Source: a virus. Taken from it: DNA of 64,000 nucleotides. Of this stretch, positions 1 to 9,830 are shown piece after piece (positions within the stretch are counted from its first letter, which is position 1; each line of letters starts with the position of its first letter). A program made the position numbers and the translations under genes. The DNA is taken from positions 139,000 through 202,999 of IMG/VR virus record IMGVR_UViG_3300045973_000169. One strand, given 5' to 3'. The notes under the pieces are model-generated. The model searched no databases, had not been told where the DNA came from, and worked only from the letters and a program-made list of their open reading frames with translations.

Positions 1-655
1 TGCCATAAGGGTATCTAAATAATTTAGTATCAGATAGATATGCTATATATAATTCTTTATCGTAAGAGGTCGAGATTATATCATTTATATAAATATACTT
101 CTTAGTATCAAGAGTTTTATTTAAAACATTTATCCAAGAAGATTCTTCATACACTGGAATCAAACTTAAAAGAACTTTCTTTACACTATTCAAAGTAGAA
201 GTATATTCTAAGAAAAGAATCTTATTTTGTTTATTAATATAGATGTTTGTTATATCCTGCTGTTTATCTACTATATATAAATCTTTACTAATTACAGCTC
301 CAAAGAAGTCAATGATCTTTATAGCATCATCTTCTACGGCTTCACTTATTATATGCTTATAAAACAAAGGAACTGTTGTCCCATCGATAGCTGAATACTT
401 TACTACATCTGTAATAATGAATGTATCACTCTTTGGATTATGTATCTCGGGCCCATTAACGATTTCATAGCCACCAGATAGGAACTCTTTAGGAAAGTAT
501 CCAGATGAAGCACTTATAAAATCAGATGGGAATAAGTCAATAGAATTATCTTTATGATATATTAATGGGATAGAAGATGTTGGTATCTCAAACCCCTCTC
601 TTATAAAAGATAATTTTATATTATTAGTAGTTGGAATCTCTAAGTCGAATCTCAT
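1..655 (-). CDS. Virion protein, C-terminus cut by window edge
   Basis: The open frame runs from an ATG at 655-653 to the left edge with no stop, so about 218 N-terminal residues are visible and the C-terminus lies outside the window. The protein begins MRFDLEIPTT and is rich in Ile, Tyr, Ser and Asp, with predicted beta strands. No signal peptide, membrane segment or known motif was recognised. It starts 9 bases after the stop of the upstream gene, with a weak AAGAGAG ribosome-binding sequence, and so belongs to the same operon. Position beyond the baseplate genes and composition like its neighbours suggest another tail-fibre or baseplate-appendage protein, but that rests on context alone. 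Confidence 0.75.
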   Translation of the reverse strand, partial: MRFDLEIPTTNNIKLSFIREGFEIPTSSIPLIYHKDNSIDLFPSDFISASSGYFPKEFLSGGYEIVNGPEIHNPKSDTFIITDVVKYSAIDGTTVPLFYKHIISEAVEDDAIKIIDFFGAVISKDLYIVDKQQDITNIYINKQNKILFLEYTSTLNSVKKVLLSLIPVYEESSWINVLNKTLDTKKYIYINDIISTSYDKELYIAYLSDTKLFRYPYG

Positions 656-664
656 AAGGCTCTC

Positions 665-1930
665 TTAATTATCGTAAACTGCGACATGTTCTGATGCATC
701 GACAGGGACAGGTAAATTTACTAGTCCTAGGATGTCATAAATTAGATCTAAGAAGCCATAGTTCCCACCAAGGACAATATACCTTTTTGGATTTCCTTCG
801 CCTACAGCGACCTCTGAGGTGTCTTGAATATAGAAGATATCTCCTCTTATAGATCCATTCACTCCGCCAGCAGAAAATAGATTTGTGAGATACTTCATTG
901 TTGCTGAACTGTTTTCAGTATCATATATAATGCATTGGTTCGGTGGTATTAGTGTATTGAGTGTTTCATTATGCATATGGAATGGCTTATACATGATAGC
1001 ATATTGGTTATACTTTGTTAATAGTGGTGATTGAACTGTAAAATAAGTTGACTTAATATCATGGGTATCAGTAACAGGAGTATAAGTAATAGGCATCCTT
1101 GTTCCTGAGTTGAGCCAATAAGCTCCACCATTATCACCAACTGATTCCCAGTTAGCATTTAGTATAAAGCATTTAGGTTGCCCTGTAGTAAAATCATATG
1201 AATGACCAATACAATATTCACACGTTCTTCTTTCACAGGTTTGTGAACCAGATGCAGACGATGAATATATACATGGAGTCTTTATAGTCCAGTATGAATT
1301 ATTCTCTAATGGGAGTGCATAAGCTTTATTATAAATCCCATCATAAATATTTGGGTCAGCAGCATACATAGACTTAATTGAGAATGATATAGAAGGAGAT
1401 GCTTTCTTAATCTTGAGGTATCTAATAGTTCCGGTGATAGGCAACGAAACCCATTTATAAGTTCCACCAGTATCAGGTAAATCTACCCAAGTATTGGCTA
1501 ACCCATTTAGGTTAAATACTTGCCCTGCTCCATTATAATAAACTCCAAACTCATATCCATTATAAGCATTGACTGGGATACCTACATTAATAAGATCAGT
1601 TGGGAAATCTAATATCCCTGTTGTAGAATTATATGCAGTAGCATCAAGTCCCCATACCATATCTATAAATTGGAGAGATGGTATTAAATTCATTGGTTTA
1701 TATAACTTATCTGTTCTGCCTATAGCACTAGAGATATTAAAAAGCATTTTTCTATTTTCATCTTTAGTGACATGATAGTCAACGCCATTCCCTAGGAAAG
1801 ACTCTAGCATAGAGAATGCAGTTTCTAACTGTGCAAATGTCCCACTAAATTTAGTAGGAGAAGGATTCTCTGCAGTTAAGAATCTAGTTTGCTTAGGTAA
1901 GAATTGTGGGAATAATTGTGTTTCTGACAT
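665..1930 (-). CDS. Putative virion/tail appendage protein with Cys cluster
   Basis: A 421-residue protein with no recognised family. It is beta-rich with aromatic- and Asn/Gly-rich stretches typical of phage surface proteins. A Cys-rich patch near the middle (CERRTCEYC, then another Cys about 16 residues on) could form disulfides or bind a metal. The N-terminal 70 residues look helical (FAQLETAFSMLESFLG) and could anchor it to a partner. It lies 12 bases downstream of the 721-residue gene, which also has a Cys-rich C-terminal region, so the two may act together. The ATG at 1930 is preceded by a purine-rich GGAGAG site. The assignment to the virion is inferred from the operon. Confidence 0.75.
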   Translation of the reverse strand: MSETQLFPQFLPKQTRFLTAENPSPTKFSGTFAQLETAFSMLESFLGNGVDYHVTKDENRKMLFNISSAIGRTDKLYKPMNLIPSLQFIDMVWGLDATAYNSTTGILDFPTDLINVGIPVNAYNGYEFGVYYNGAGQVFNLNGLANTWVDLPDTGGTYKWVSLPITGTIRYLKIKKASPSISFSIKSMYAADPNIYDGIYNKAYALPLENNSYWTIKTPCIYSSSASGSQTCERRTCEYCIGHSYDFTTGQPKCFILNANWESVGDNGGAYWLNSGTRMPITYTPVTDTHDIKSTYFTVQSPLLTKYNQYAIMYKPFHMHNETLNTLIPPNQCIIYDTENSSATMKYLTNLFSAGGVNGSIRGDIFYIQDTSEVAVGEGNPKRYIVLGGNYGFLDLIYDILGLVNLPVPVDASEHVAVYDN

Positions 1931-1942
1931 TCTATCTCTCCG

Positions 1943-4108
1943 TTAAGTTACTTGTAAAATAAATGGATTTACTATATGAGCATCTACGCCAGGACATCTA
2001 TTAGGCTTTGTAACACCTAAATCATATTCTGGAGTATGAATACATCCAATACTTTCACTATCTAATTTAAAATATTTTCTATATCCAATATTTGGATTAA
2101 TACATCTTTTATTAATTGCATCTGAATAAATACAGTAGTAAGAACATGAACGTATTCCAAATGGGTTCTTCATATATTCTGTAGCAGTTAGATAACCAAA
2201 TCCTTGTGTCTTTGTATCATACCCATTAAGTGTATATCCAGTTAACATGAAAGGAGTTTCTGACTCTACACTCTTTACTATTATATCTTTTATGTTTGAT
2301 GAAAGTTTAATTACTCCATCATCATATTCAGAAACTATTTCTATAATCTTATCTGATACTAACCAAGCTCCAGATAAATCTGGGTTTGATATAGGTAAAG
2401 GATTTTCATATGTTATCACTGTAACAGAGTTAAACTTATCTTCTTTAACTGTCAATGTATCAAATGGTAAGATCCCATCTTTATATTTCCCAGCTAAGTC
2501 ATACTTATTTATGCTGCTTATGGTTTTTGGGATTGTCATCATTGTTAGTGAAAACTGAGATGATCCATTAATTGTTTTTATAAATAAGTCCCTAAAACTA
2601 ATATTTATATCATTGTCTATTGATATATCAATTGGCTTTATATATGAACTATAGATTTTATTATTAGCACTTGATAATTTTATATAAGCAATCTTTCTGC
2701 CTGTTACAATATAGTCTTTTATATTACCACTTGTATAGTATTCGTCTACTCCATTTTCAGAATAGATAGCATTATATTTCCCAAGGATAGGATCGTCACT
2801 TTGTACTGTATATAAATACATACCATTAAGAATAGTTTGTTTATCTTTAAGGTCTAAGCTTGCTCCTATTGATGGATGAATATAAGGAAGCGTAATTCTT
2901 CCTCTTAATACTCCATCAACTAGAACATTACTCATCCATTCTTTTTGGATATATAATCCTATGTTTGAACTATCAGATACTAGACTAGCTTTTATAGTAC
3001 CATCAATCGTACTCGTCGAAGTATAATTAGGACTATTAGATTCTTGCCATATTGCATTATTAGAAATTATTTTTGTAGTAATCTTCTTATTAGGGATTGG
3101 AAGTCCACTTATATTCGTTATCCTTGTTTCAATTCCAAGTACCTCTGAATAAGATATTATATCTTTATTCTCAACGACAGTTAGTTCTAAGTTAGTTGGG
3201 ATATTATTAGTATCATAACTTTGATAAGCACAGATAATCCCATTCTTAAAGTTGATTGATTTAGAATCTATTGTTTCAACTGAAGGTATGATATCAGGTC
3301 TGTTTAGACTTCTGTTAATTTGAGTAAATGTTATAATAGGCATTACCTCAAAGCTAGCAACAACATTTGTCCCAATAGGGAATGCTGTACTATTTATAAT
3401 TATAGTTCCATTATAGATGGTATAGTCATCTGAAGACATATTTTCTAAATTTAAATTAGAAACAGGAAATTCAGGTAATGCAAATATATTACTTCCATCA
3501 ACTATATTACCTAAAAGACATTTTTCATAATGGATTGTATCTGTACTCAAGTGTACTGTATTGTCAATTATAGTATATTTATATTCTTCTTTGGAAGATT
3601 TAAATGTTGTAAGTAGACCATCAGCATGAAAAGGGATATACTTAAATTGTTTTTGCTTTTTAAAGTATCCAGGGAATTGAAAAGATGTAGTAAATATATC
3701 TATCGAATTAATATCAAAATCACTGTCAAGAACACATAAATATTTATCTAGACTCTTTTCTGTAGTTTTAAATATTCTATTAACTGACCAACTAGTAATA
3801 TCTTTATGAACTGTTAAATCTCCGCCATTGAATACTGGTATCTTTTTCCCTGATTTATCTAATATAGAATTAAGAGAAAGTTTCCCTGTACTAGTTATCC
3901 CAGATACAATAAAATGATCAGGTACACAATTCATATTATTGAAATTAGATGTATTAATTGATCCTTTATTTTGATTTAATGATACAGCTTTTATATCATA
4001 CTTCATTGGGGTCAAAGATGAGCTATCAGAATAAAGTAAATCTGATAATTTATCTAACCCTTTTTGTCCTAAGAAATTAATTATATTAAACTCTAGATCA
4101 AATTTCAT
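1943..4108 (-). CDS. Large beta-rich virion protein with Cys-rich C-terminus
   Basis: A 721-residue protein without a recognisable family. Most of it is predicted beta structure with many short Ser/Asn/Ile strands, as in tail fibres or baseplate appendages. The last 70 residues carry seven or so cysteines (CSYYC, CINP, GCIH, RCPG), which may be a metal-bound or disulfide-stabilised module. Its start codon overlaps the stop of the upstream 227-residue gene by one base (TAATG), so translation of the two is probably coupled. Host-surface binding is plausible because it sits in the appendage end of the tail cluster, but no binding motif is visible. Confidence 0.75.
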   Translation of the reverse strand: MKFDLEFNIINFLGQKGLDKLSDLLYSDSSSLTPMKYDIKAVSLNQNKGSINTSNFNNMNCVPDHFIVSGITSTGKLSLNSILDKSGKKIPVFNGGDLTVHKDITSWSVNRIFKTTEKSLDKYLCVLDSDFDINSIDIFTTSFQFPGYFKKQKQFKYIPFHADGLLTTFKSSKEEYKYTIIDNTVHLSTDTIHYEKCLLGNIVDGSNIFALPEFPVSNLNLENMSSDDYTIYNGTIIINSTAFPIGTNVVASFEVMPIITFTQINRSLNRPDIIPSVETIDSKSINFKNGIICAYQSYDTNNIPTNLELTVVENKDIISYSEVLGIETRITNISGLPIPNKKITTKIISNNAIWQESNSPNYTSTSTIDGTIKASLVSDSSNIGLYIQKEWMSNVLVDGVLRGRITLPYIHPSIGASLDLKDKQTILNGMYLYTVQSDDPILGKYNAIYSENGVDEYYTSGNIKDYIVTGRKIAYIKLSSANNKIYSSYIKPIDISIDNDINISFRDLFIKTINGSSQFSLTMMTIPKTISSINKYDLAGKYKDGILPFDTLTVKEDKFNSVTVITYENPLPISNPDLSGAWLVSDKIIEIVSEYDDGVIKLSSNIKDIIVKSVESETPFMLTGYTLNGYDTKTQGFGYLTATEYMKNPFGIRSCSYYCIYSDAINKRCINPNIGYRKYFKLDSESIGCIHTPEYDLGVTKPNRCPGVDAHIVNPFILQVT

Positions 4109-4791
4109 TATTTTATATACCTAAAATATTTATTATTATCTATCTTAAATACCTGAATTATTGGAGCAAGAAGATTTGACTTATTGCATTTTGTATTTTT
4201 ACTAAATTGTATTCCTGAGTATGTTTCTATTTGTGGAGCTGCACCAGATAAAAAACTTGAACTATCTATATTATAATAAAAAGTATATTGTGTAACGCCT
4301 AATAGAATAACTGATAAGTATGCACTATAAGGTATCATTAAACCAAGAATCCCATATCCAGAATTAACATAACTAAATTGAGATGTATCTTTACTAACAG
4401 ATACTTGCAAGTTTATATCAGGATCTTTTGATTGGACAGTAGCCATTATACTATAGGCTTGTTGTCTTCTAGGATTTGGTGATATGATCACATATTCATC
4501 TTCATAATTCTCTGCAAGGAAATCAACATCAAATGATGTGGTCGCTGTAGACCCATGAGTGTCTGTAAAGGTTACCTCAACTAATGTCTGCCCGTCATAG
4601 AGATCGGAGAAGATTATAAGGACTTCCCATATACCATCTGTTGCGAAATTGTTGAATGTAGAATAACCGCCTACAGAAACAGAAATTGTTCCGCTATCAT
4701 TAGAGGTCCCAGATAGGATATAATTATTAGTTGTAATTTGAGAAGGCAATGGATTAACATTGACTACAGCAGGGGGCGCACTATAAGCCAT
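4108..4791 (-). CDS. Ig-like domain virion protein
   Basis: A 227-residue protein. Residues of about 10 to 90 look like a bacterial Ig-like domain: a proline-rich start, alternating strands, then a segment ending VEVTFTDTHGSTATTSF, the pattern of the adhesion-type Ig repeats common on phage tails. The C-terminal half is beta-rich and unassigned. The gene overlaps both neighbours by one base (TAATG at each end), placing it in a tightly coupled set with the nuclease upstream and the 721-residue protein downstream. Ig-like domains in phage virions usually bind surfaces weakly. The domain call is by eye and would need a profile search. Confidence 0.7.
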   Translation of the reverse strand: MAYSAPPAVVNVNPLPSQITTNNYILSGTSNDSGTISVSVGGYSTFNNFATDGIWEVLIIFSDLYDGQTLVEVTFTDTHGSTATTSFDVDFLAENYEDEYVIISPNPRRQQAYSIMATVQSKDPDINLQVSVSKDTSQFSYVNSGYGILGLMIPYSAYLSVILLGVTQYTFYYNIDSSSFLSGAAPQIETYSGIQFSKNTKCNKSNLLAPIIQVFKIDNNKYFRYIK

Positions 4792-5654
4792 TATATTTCC
4801 TTATCACATTTATCTTTAAATCCACAGTAAGCACATTCAAAATCGCCAAAAGGTTTTGTCTTATATGTTTCGTATCTCTTCTTAGAAACTATTCCTAACT
4901 CTACATATTTCTTTATTTGATCTTCTGGATAGGTCCCCATGAATTCTCTGGGAGGGATCTTACCATCCTTAAGGCAGTTACCAAGAAGTTTGAAACGATC
5001 GAGCATATCATTTATAGTATAACGATAGTCAACAACTCCATTTATTACAGGGTAGATTTTATCTTTGATTGGTTCAATGGAGATATTAAATACTTTTCTC
5101 TGTCCAGTATCTCGTCTCTGATAGTAGATTAAAAATGAATCTATTGTCCCTCTAAATGCATAACAGTAAATAAGTGTTTGGAAAAGATTCTGCCATCTTG
5201 GAGCTGGTTTGTTCCATTGACTTCCCCAAATATCATTTACAGTATATTGGTTATTTCCACCAACAGATTTTATTTCAAGCCCAACAAGCTTCTTATCTTT
5301 AACAATAATCCCATCTAGCTTGCCATATATGTTATATTTAACTACTTCAAATTTAAGAGCTTTGTCAACTAAGACTTTCTTTTTCTCGAGTATATCAAGA
5401 ATCATCTTCTCTGTATACTCTCCTTCTAGTTGTTGTAAAGATCTATTAAGTTGTTCTTCACTATCTAGATTCGATTCTTCTTTAATCCCATTACATGCAT
5501 AGTATGAGGCTCTCATGCATTTACCATGGAGTTTCTTATACTTACCATAATCAATATAGACTGATGCTTGAGTAGGGTATAATCGATCTTTATGTTCGAA
5601 TGGTTCTCTTGTTAACAAACTTTCTTTTAAGACTTCTTCTATGAAATTAAGCAT
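4791..5654 (-). CDS. Cas4/RecB-like PD-(D/E)XK nuclease with Fe-S-type cysteines
   Basis: A 287-residue protein with the full set of Cas4/AddB-type exonuclease signatures. The PD-(D/E)XK core is D114 in GKLDGI followed by E127-I-K129 in GLEIKS, then a QxxxY motif (Q159 to Y163). One cysteine lies before the core (C46) and three lie at the C-terminus (C274, C277, C283), the 1+3 arrangement that holds a [4Fe-4S] cluster in Cas4 and AddB. Family members cut single-stranded DNA ends. The gene overlaps the upstream 92-residue gene by 8 bases and is flanked by tail-appendage genes, an unusual place for a replication or recombination enzyme. It could be a DNA-processing enzyme expressed late, or a virion component. 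No Cas1 or Cas2 is nearby. Confidence 0.85.
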   Translation of the reverse strand: MLNFIEEVLKESLLTREPFEHKDRLYPTQASVYIDYGKYKKLHGKCMRASYYACNGIKEESNLDSEEQLNRSLQQLEGEYTEKMILDILEKKKVLVDKALKFEVVKYNIYGKLDGIIVKDKKLVGLEIKSVGGNNQYTVNDIWGSQWNKPAPRWQNLFQTLIYCYAFRGTIDSFLIYYQRRDTGQRKVFNISIEPIKDKIYPVINGVVDYRYTINDMLDRFKLLGNCLKDGKIPPREFMGTYPEDQIKKYVELGIVSKKRYETYKTKPFGDFECAYCGFKDKCDKEI

Positions 5655-5925
5655 TAATTATATCTTCTATTGTTTTTAGTTCTTTAAGTAGCGATAGTGT
5701 AAATATTTTAAATTCAAATTTATACATTGATATTATATAAGCATCTTCTACTAAGCCTCTTAGTGTTTCTAATGGAGCGTACAGAGGACTATTTTGCGTA
5801 AGTTTAGATTCTGCAATCTTAATCCTATCAATAATAATACTTAGTGTTCTTGTCTTAACGCTATTCTCTGTTAGTTGATCTTCTGAAAGGAATGTTTGAT
5901 TTATAAATTTAGCATGCTTAATCAT
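5647..5925 (-). CDS. Small helical protein of unknown function
   Basis: A 92-residue protein, predicted almost wholly alpha-helical (segments TRTLSIIIDRIKIAESKL and FTLSLLKELKTIEDIINA). No known motif was recognised. Its last 8 bases overlap the start of the Cas4-like nuclease gene and it begins 1 base after the end of the 683-residue virion gene upstream, so it is translated between a structural gene and an enzyme. It could be a chaperone or a partner of the nuclease. The reading frame is supported by position and by lack of any competing frame on this strand. Confidence 0.65.
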   Translation of the reverse strand: MIKHAKFINQTFLSEDQLTENSVKTRTLSIIIDRIKIAESKLTQNSPLYAPLETLRGLVEDAYIISMYKFEFKIFTLSLLKELKTIEDIINA

Positions 5926-7977
5926 TTATTTCACCGAAATATAAACACTATTTATCGTTGGAGTTTTATATTTATTATCAGTAGACATTTTTATTTTAAC
6001 CGAAGAGAATAAGCTATCTGAATTTAGATTATATAATATCTGAGAGCTATATTGATTCTGGATTTTAGGTAAGATAATATACCTTTTTAGAGAAGGTGAG
6101 GAGTCTGAATTTGCTCCATCAAAACTGAATAAAGTATCATCAGTTTGTAAGCTATTTATATCTGCAAATGTTAATAACCTATTAAACATAATGCCTACAG
6201 GTCTCCTATTTGACTGAGCAGCTATATAAGAAGCAGTGATGTACTTTACAGTTCCAATAGGATTAATCCTTAGTCGTCCAGTGAATGGCTCTATTGTATA
6301 CGTCCCTTGGAGATTTGGAGTTGAACTTAATGTTAAGGAATATTCATTCCCATAGTTATCTAAGATAATCTCTGTTAATGGAATGAATGACTCTCCAAAT
6401 TCAATTGTATTAGTTGAGCTTATATCGAATGATTTCGTTTTTCTTTCATCTATAGTCAATTTATTCTGAGCATTATATGCAGGTAACCCAGAAAATAAAT
6501 AGGCAAAGTTATATTGGTTCCTTGTAGTATCTCCATCAAATAGATCTATATTAAAATCCATATTCATCTGATGAACTTGTATCACAGAAAAGCCAATTGG
6601 GATTTTGATATTACCAGTATACTCTTTATTATTAATTAAACATTTTAAACTACCTATATTAACATAAACATTATCATAATAATTTAACAAGAATGTTGTA
6701 TAATAATTTCCAGAAAGAGTCCAGTTATTATATCTACTTCCACTAGCCGAGAAACTTAAATAGTCTTTATTCAATCCATATATAATGGATGACTTCTTAT
6801 AATTCATGTCCCACTTCTGATCTGTTGATCCTATCTCTAACGAATAAAAATCTTTGCCAGAGATTGTCTTAGTTACAAGATCAGTCTCTTTGAATCCAAA
6901 TGCATACTTAAGTCTATAAGATGTTACATCTAAGTCATCATCTTTATAAACATTATTATAACTGGTTACATCTTTATTCGAAGATATAGATAGCATTGAA
7001 TTTATATTATTGAAATTATATCCTAATGCATTATATGAAAGCGATAGGCGAGATATCTCTTTAGTAAGTCCTATCTCTGTATTCTTTGATTCGAATAATC
7101 CAAATCTTGAGAATTGGATATCTTTAAATATATGGATATCTTCAATTTGAATAGATGAAGGTTTATCTGTATTCGTATTCACTGTAGATAGTTCGATTAT
7201 AATAGTATCACAATCTATTTGGTCAAATGTAAATAGTATCTCATTAGAGTCTAGTAACGATGAGTATTGAGTTACTCCTAGTTTACTATAAGTTACTATT
7301 ATCTTATTTATATTAGCAGAAGCCTTAAAATAAATCGCATTAGTCTTAATCGCATTAACTAAAGATAATGTCATTCTATAACTTATAGATGGATTTTTAC
7401 TCTTTATTTTTATTGATGGATTAGTTATAAGAGGTAATTTAGTTATAAGTCCAATATTTGAAAACTGGATTTCATCCGATGAATATTCTGTTATTGTTAA
7501 ATTGTCATTATATAAGGAAGCAGAACTAATGAAAAATGGTAGGGTTATATACTTCCCTATCTTACCACAAAAGCTTTCTTTTGTTTGGTTAGAAAATCCA
7601 TTATCAATATTTATACATGTATAGCCTAATAAGTTACTGATAATATCCTTCGCGTATGGAAGCCTAGTCTTGATTCTTTCATATACAATGTTATAAACAT
7701 CAACTAAGTTTTTGTTAATTAAGTATGCATTATTCGCAGAATTATATATAGATGATATGCATGAGATTATTCTTGATGCATTCTCTGTAGAGTCAGATGA
7801 TTTTAAATCAGATTTATATGCAGTGGATGGAATATTCTCAGGAGAAAATATCTTGTTAATCCAGATCTCATCAGAAGCATAGATAGATGATAGTGAATTC
7901 AAGACTCTCTTATTTACAATCCCATTAAGTAAATCTGTTTTAACTAATTCATTTAGAATATCATTTTTTAGGCTCAT
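5926..7977 (-). CDS. Baseplate/appendage protein, third of three related proteins
   Basis: A 683-residue protein with a helical N-terminal quarter followed by beta-sandwich-like sequence. Near residue 180 it has an ITKLPLITNPS segment that parallels LTLPIV segments in the next two genes upstream, and later a DIHIFKDIQ segment that parallels IRQISVKK in the 615-residue protein. The three probably derive from one ancestor and form neighbouring parts of one assembly. The start overlaps the stop of the 615-residue gene by 4 bases (ATGA). It has no signal peptide and no transmembrane segment. A baseplate or side-fibre role is inferred from order after the gpJ-like gene. Confidence 0.7.
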   Translation of the reverse strand: MSLKNDILNELVKTDLLNGIVNKRVLNSLSSIYASDEIWINKIFSPENIPSTAYKSDLKSSDSTENASRIISCISSIYNSANNAYLINKNLVDVYNIVYERIKTRLPYAKDIISNLLGYTCINIDNGFSNQTKESFCGKIGKYITLPFFISSASLYNDNLTITEYSSDEIQFSNIGLITKLPLITNPSIKIKSKNPSISYRMTLSLVNAIKTNAIYFKASANINKIIVTYSKLGVTQYSSLLDSNEILFTFDQIDCDTIIIELSTVNTNTDKPSSIQIEDIHIFKDIQFSRFGLFESKNTEIGLTKEISRLSLSYNALGYNFNNINSMLSISSNKDVTSYNNVYKDDDLDVTSYRLKYAFGFKETDLVTKTISGKDFYSLEIGSTDQKWDMNYKKSSIIYGLNKDYLSFSASGSRYNNWTLSGNYYTTFLLNYYDNVYVNIGSLKCLINNKEYTGNIKIPIGFSVIQVHQMNMDFNIDLFDGDTTRNQYNFAYLFSGLPAYNAQNKLTIDERKTKSFDISSTNTIEFGESFIPLTEIILDNYGNEYSLTLSSTPNLQGTYTIEPFTGRLRINPIGTVKYITASYIAAQSNRRPVGIMFNRLLTFADINSLQTDDTLFSFDGANSDSSPSLKRYIILPKIQNQYSSQILYNLNSDSLFSSVKIKMSTDNKYKTPTINSVYISVK

Positions 7978-9821
7978 TGTAATTTAACCTTATAACTATT
8001 ACAAATTGGAGTATAGTATTTCATTTTTAGTTTATCATTTGTATTTGCATATTTGTATCTAAAACAAATCTGGCTCTCTGGTACGTCTATCAAAGACTGA
8101 GCATTAATTTCTGTAGTCGTAATATTAGGAGGAAGAGCATTGCTTATATCCACTAATGGATAATAAGATATACTATAAACTATATCTGGCGCATATGCTT
8201 TATTATTAATATGTATCTTAGTCTCTTGCAATGTATCAACTATTTCGAAGTCAGTACTGTTTAATGTAACTGTATTACCATTTTTACTTGCAGTAATTAT
8301 AAAGCCATCTTTCGATAAGATAAATGATCTTTGTGGCAACTGGATTTCTTGACTGCCTGAAGCTGATAAAGAATTATATGTTGCAGATAATGTCCCTTGG
8401 CTTGGAGTCAATGCTGTATTTTTAATTGCAAGGATACTATGTTCAGGAGAAGAAGCTGGAAGTATATCATAAGTATCTCTGCTATTTCTAACTTTAGCAT
8501 TATTTAAAGTTAAAGCCAGACTATCTACTAGAGTATCCGAGTAAGGAATATAGAATAATTGAATTGTCCCATAAATCCCGTCTACAGGAGTTTCAAGAAT
8601 TGAAGTATCGATGATATCAATATTCTTTGTATTGATTATATAATGGACCATAGGCCCATAGGATATATGTTTTCCGTAATACATTTCAATTGATAATGGT
8701 ACCTGGGATAAATAGTACTTCCCTAGGTTATTTATAGAAGTAAACTCTTCAGTAGGAATAGTCCCTATTGTTAGATTAGTTTTATCAATTGACACAAATA
8801 CTTTTATTGATGTTATATCAGAATCTGCTCTAACCCCCATTTTATCATTATATAATATAAGTGTTTCTGCATCATGGACTCTAACTAACTTAGTCCCATT
8901 ATTAGCAGATATATAATAGTTTACATTCCCAGTATCTTCACTATTGAATGCAACAGATGAAATTGTTTTATTGTTTGTAAATGGGATTGATATATATTGT
9001 CCTGCATTATCATATATTGTTTTCTTGACAGAAATTTGCCTGATACCAATTAAGTATTTATATCTTATCCCAAACCCAGTATTAGTTCCAGTGTAAGTAG
9101 ATTGTGAGAACCTTAATCTAACAAATCTTGTAAACTCTGGACTGAATCTAATATAGTGGTCGGACTTATTAATTTCATATGTGTAATTTACTTTAGTGTA
9201 AGTTTCTCCATCACTTGAAACTTCAACCATCTCTATGTTAGGATATTGTGTATTGTTATCTGTATAGAGTTGTAAATAAAGCCCATTTACTATATCTAAA
9301 GACTCTGTTTTAAGAGTAACGGTTAAAAATAGATCAGACAGATTTAGCACATTAGATATCTTCTCGTACTGGAACAATGAAGATGAATCTCCAGATAAAA
9401 TCGATGATATATTATTATTCTCTACCGGAGATATACTACCATTAGAATCTGATTCAATTATAATCCCAGTGACTGTAACAGTGGAAGTATTCACTATTGG
9501 AAGAGTCAAATCCCCATTTTGAATATCTATATTAAGATTCTTGTCTAAAGGGAACTTAGAATCAAAGTAATCTTGTGATAAAAATGATTCAATTATTATA
9601 TTACTTTTATTGTTACTAGTTATTGCTTTAGCAGAATTAAATATTGATAAGAAATCATTCAATACCATATCTTCCGATATAGAAGATTCTCCATATAACA
9701 TATTTATTTTATCAAATATATTAGATACTTGACTATGTACCATTGATATATTAGCACCAATGCTAATCCCTTGAGATGCTAAATCAATAAAGTTTACTAA
9801 TTTATTTTTATAAATATTCAT
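7974..9821 (-). CDS. Virion protein with discoidin-like domain, second of three related
   Basis: A 615-residue protein. The N-terminal 110 residues are helical and are followed by GDLTLPIVNTS, which closely parallels DALTLPIVKTR in the 652-residue upstream gene. Residues of about 140 to 270 resemble an F5/8 type C (discoidin) beta-sandwich: VSSDGETYTKV, then FTRFVRLRFS, then a closing IRQISVKK strand. Such domains bind glycans in many proteins. The C-terminal half is further beta structure. The stop uses TGA and overlaps the next start. A role in cell-surface recognition or baseplate periphery is likely but unproven. Confidence 0.72.
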   Translation of the reverse strand: MNIYKNKLVNFIDLASQGISIGANISMVHSQVSNIFDKINMLYGESSISEDMVLNDFLSIFNSAKAITSNNKSNIIIESFLSQDYFDSKFPLDKNLNIDIQNGDLTLPIVNTSTVTVTGIIIESDSNGSISPVENNNISSILSGDSSSLFQYEKISNVLNLSDLFLTVTLKTESLDIVNGLYLQLYTDNNTQYPNIEMVEVSSDGETYTKVNYTYEINKSDHYIRFSPEFTRFVRLRFSQSTYTGTNTGFGIRYKYLIGIRQISVKKTIYDNAGQYISIPFTNNKTISSVAFNSEDTGNVNYYISANNGTKLVRVHDAETLILYNDKMGVRADSDITSIKVFVSIDKTNLTIGTIPTEEFTSINNLGKYYLSQVPLSIEMYYGKHISYGPMVHYIINTKNIDIIDTSILETPVDGIYGTIQLFYIPYSDTLVDSLALTLNNAKVRNSRDTYDILPASSPEHSILAIKNTALTPSQGTLSATYNSLSASGSQEIQLPQRSFILSKDGFIITASKNGNTVTLNSTDFEIVDTLQETKIHINNKAYAPDIVYSISYYPLVDISNALPPNITTTEINAQSLIDVPESQICFRYKYANTNDKLKMKYYTPICNSYKVKLQ

Positions 9822-9830
9822 TATTTAACC

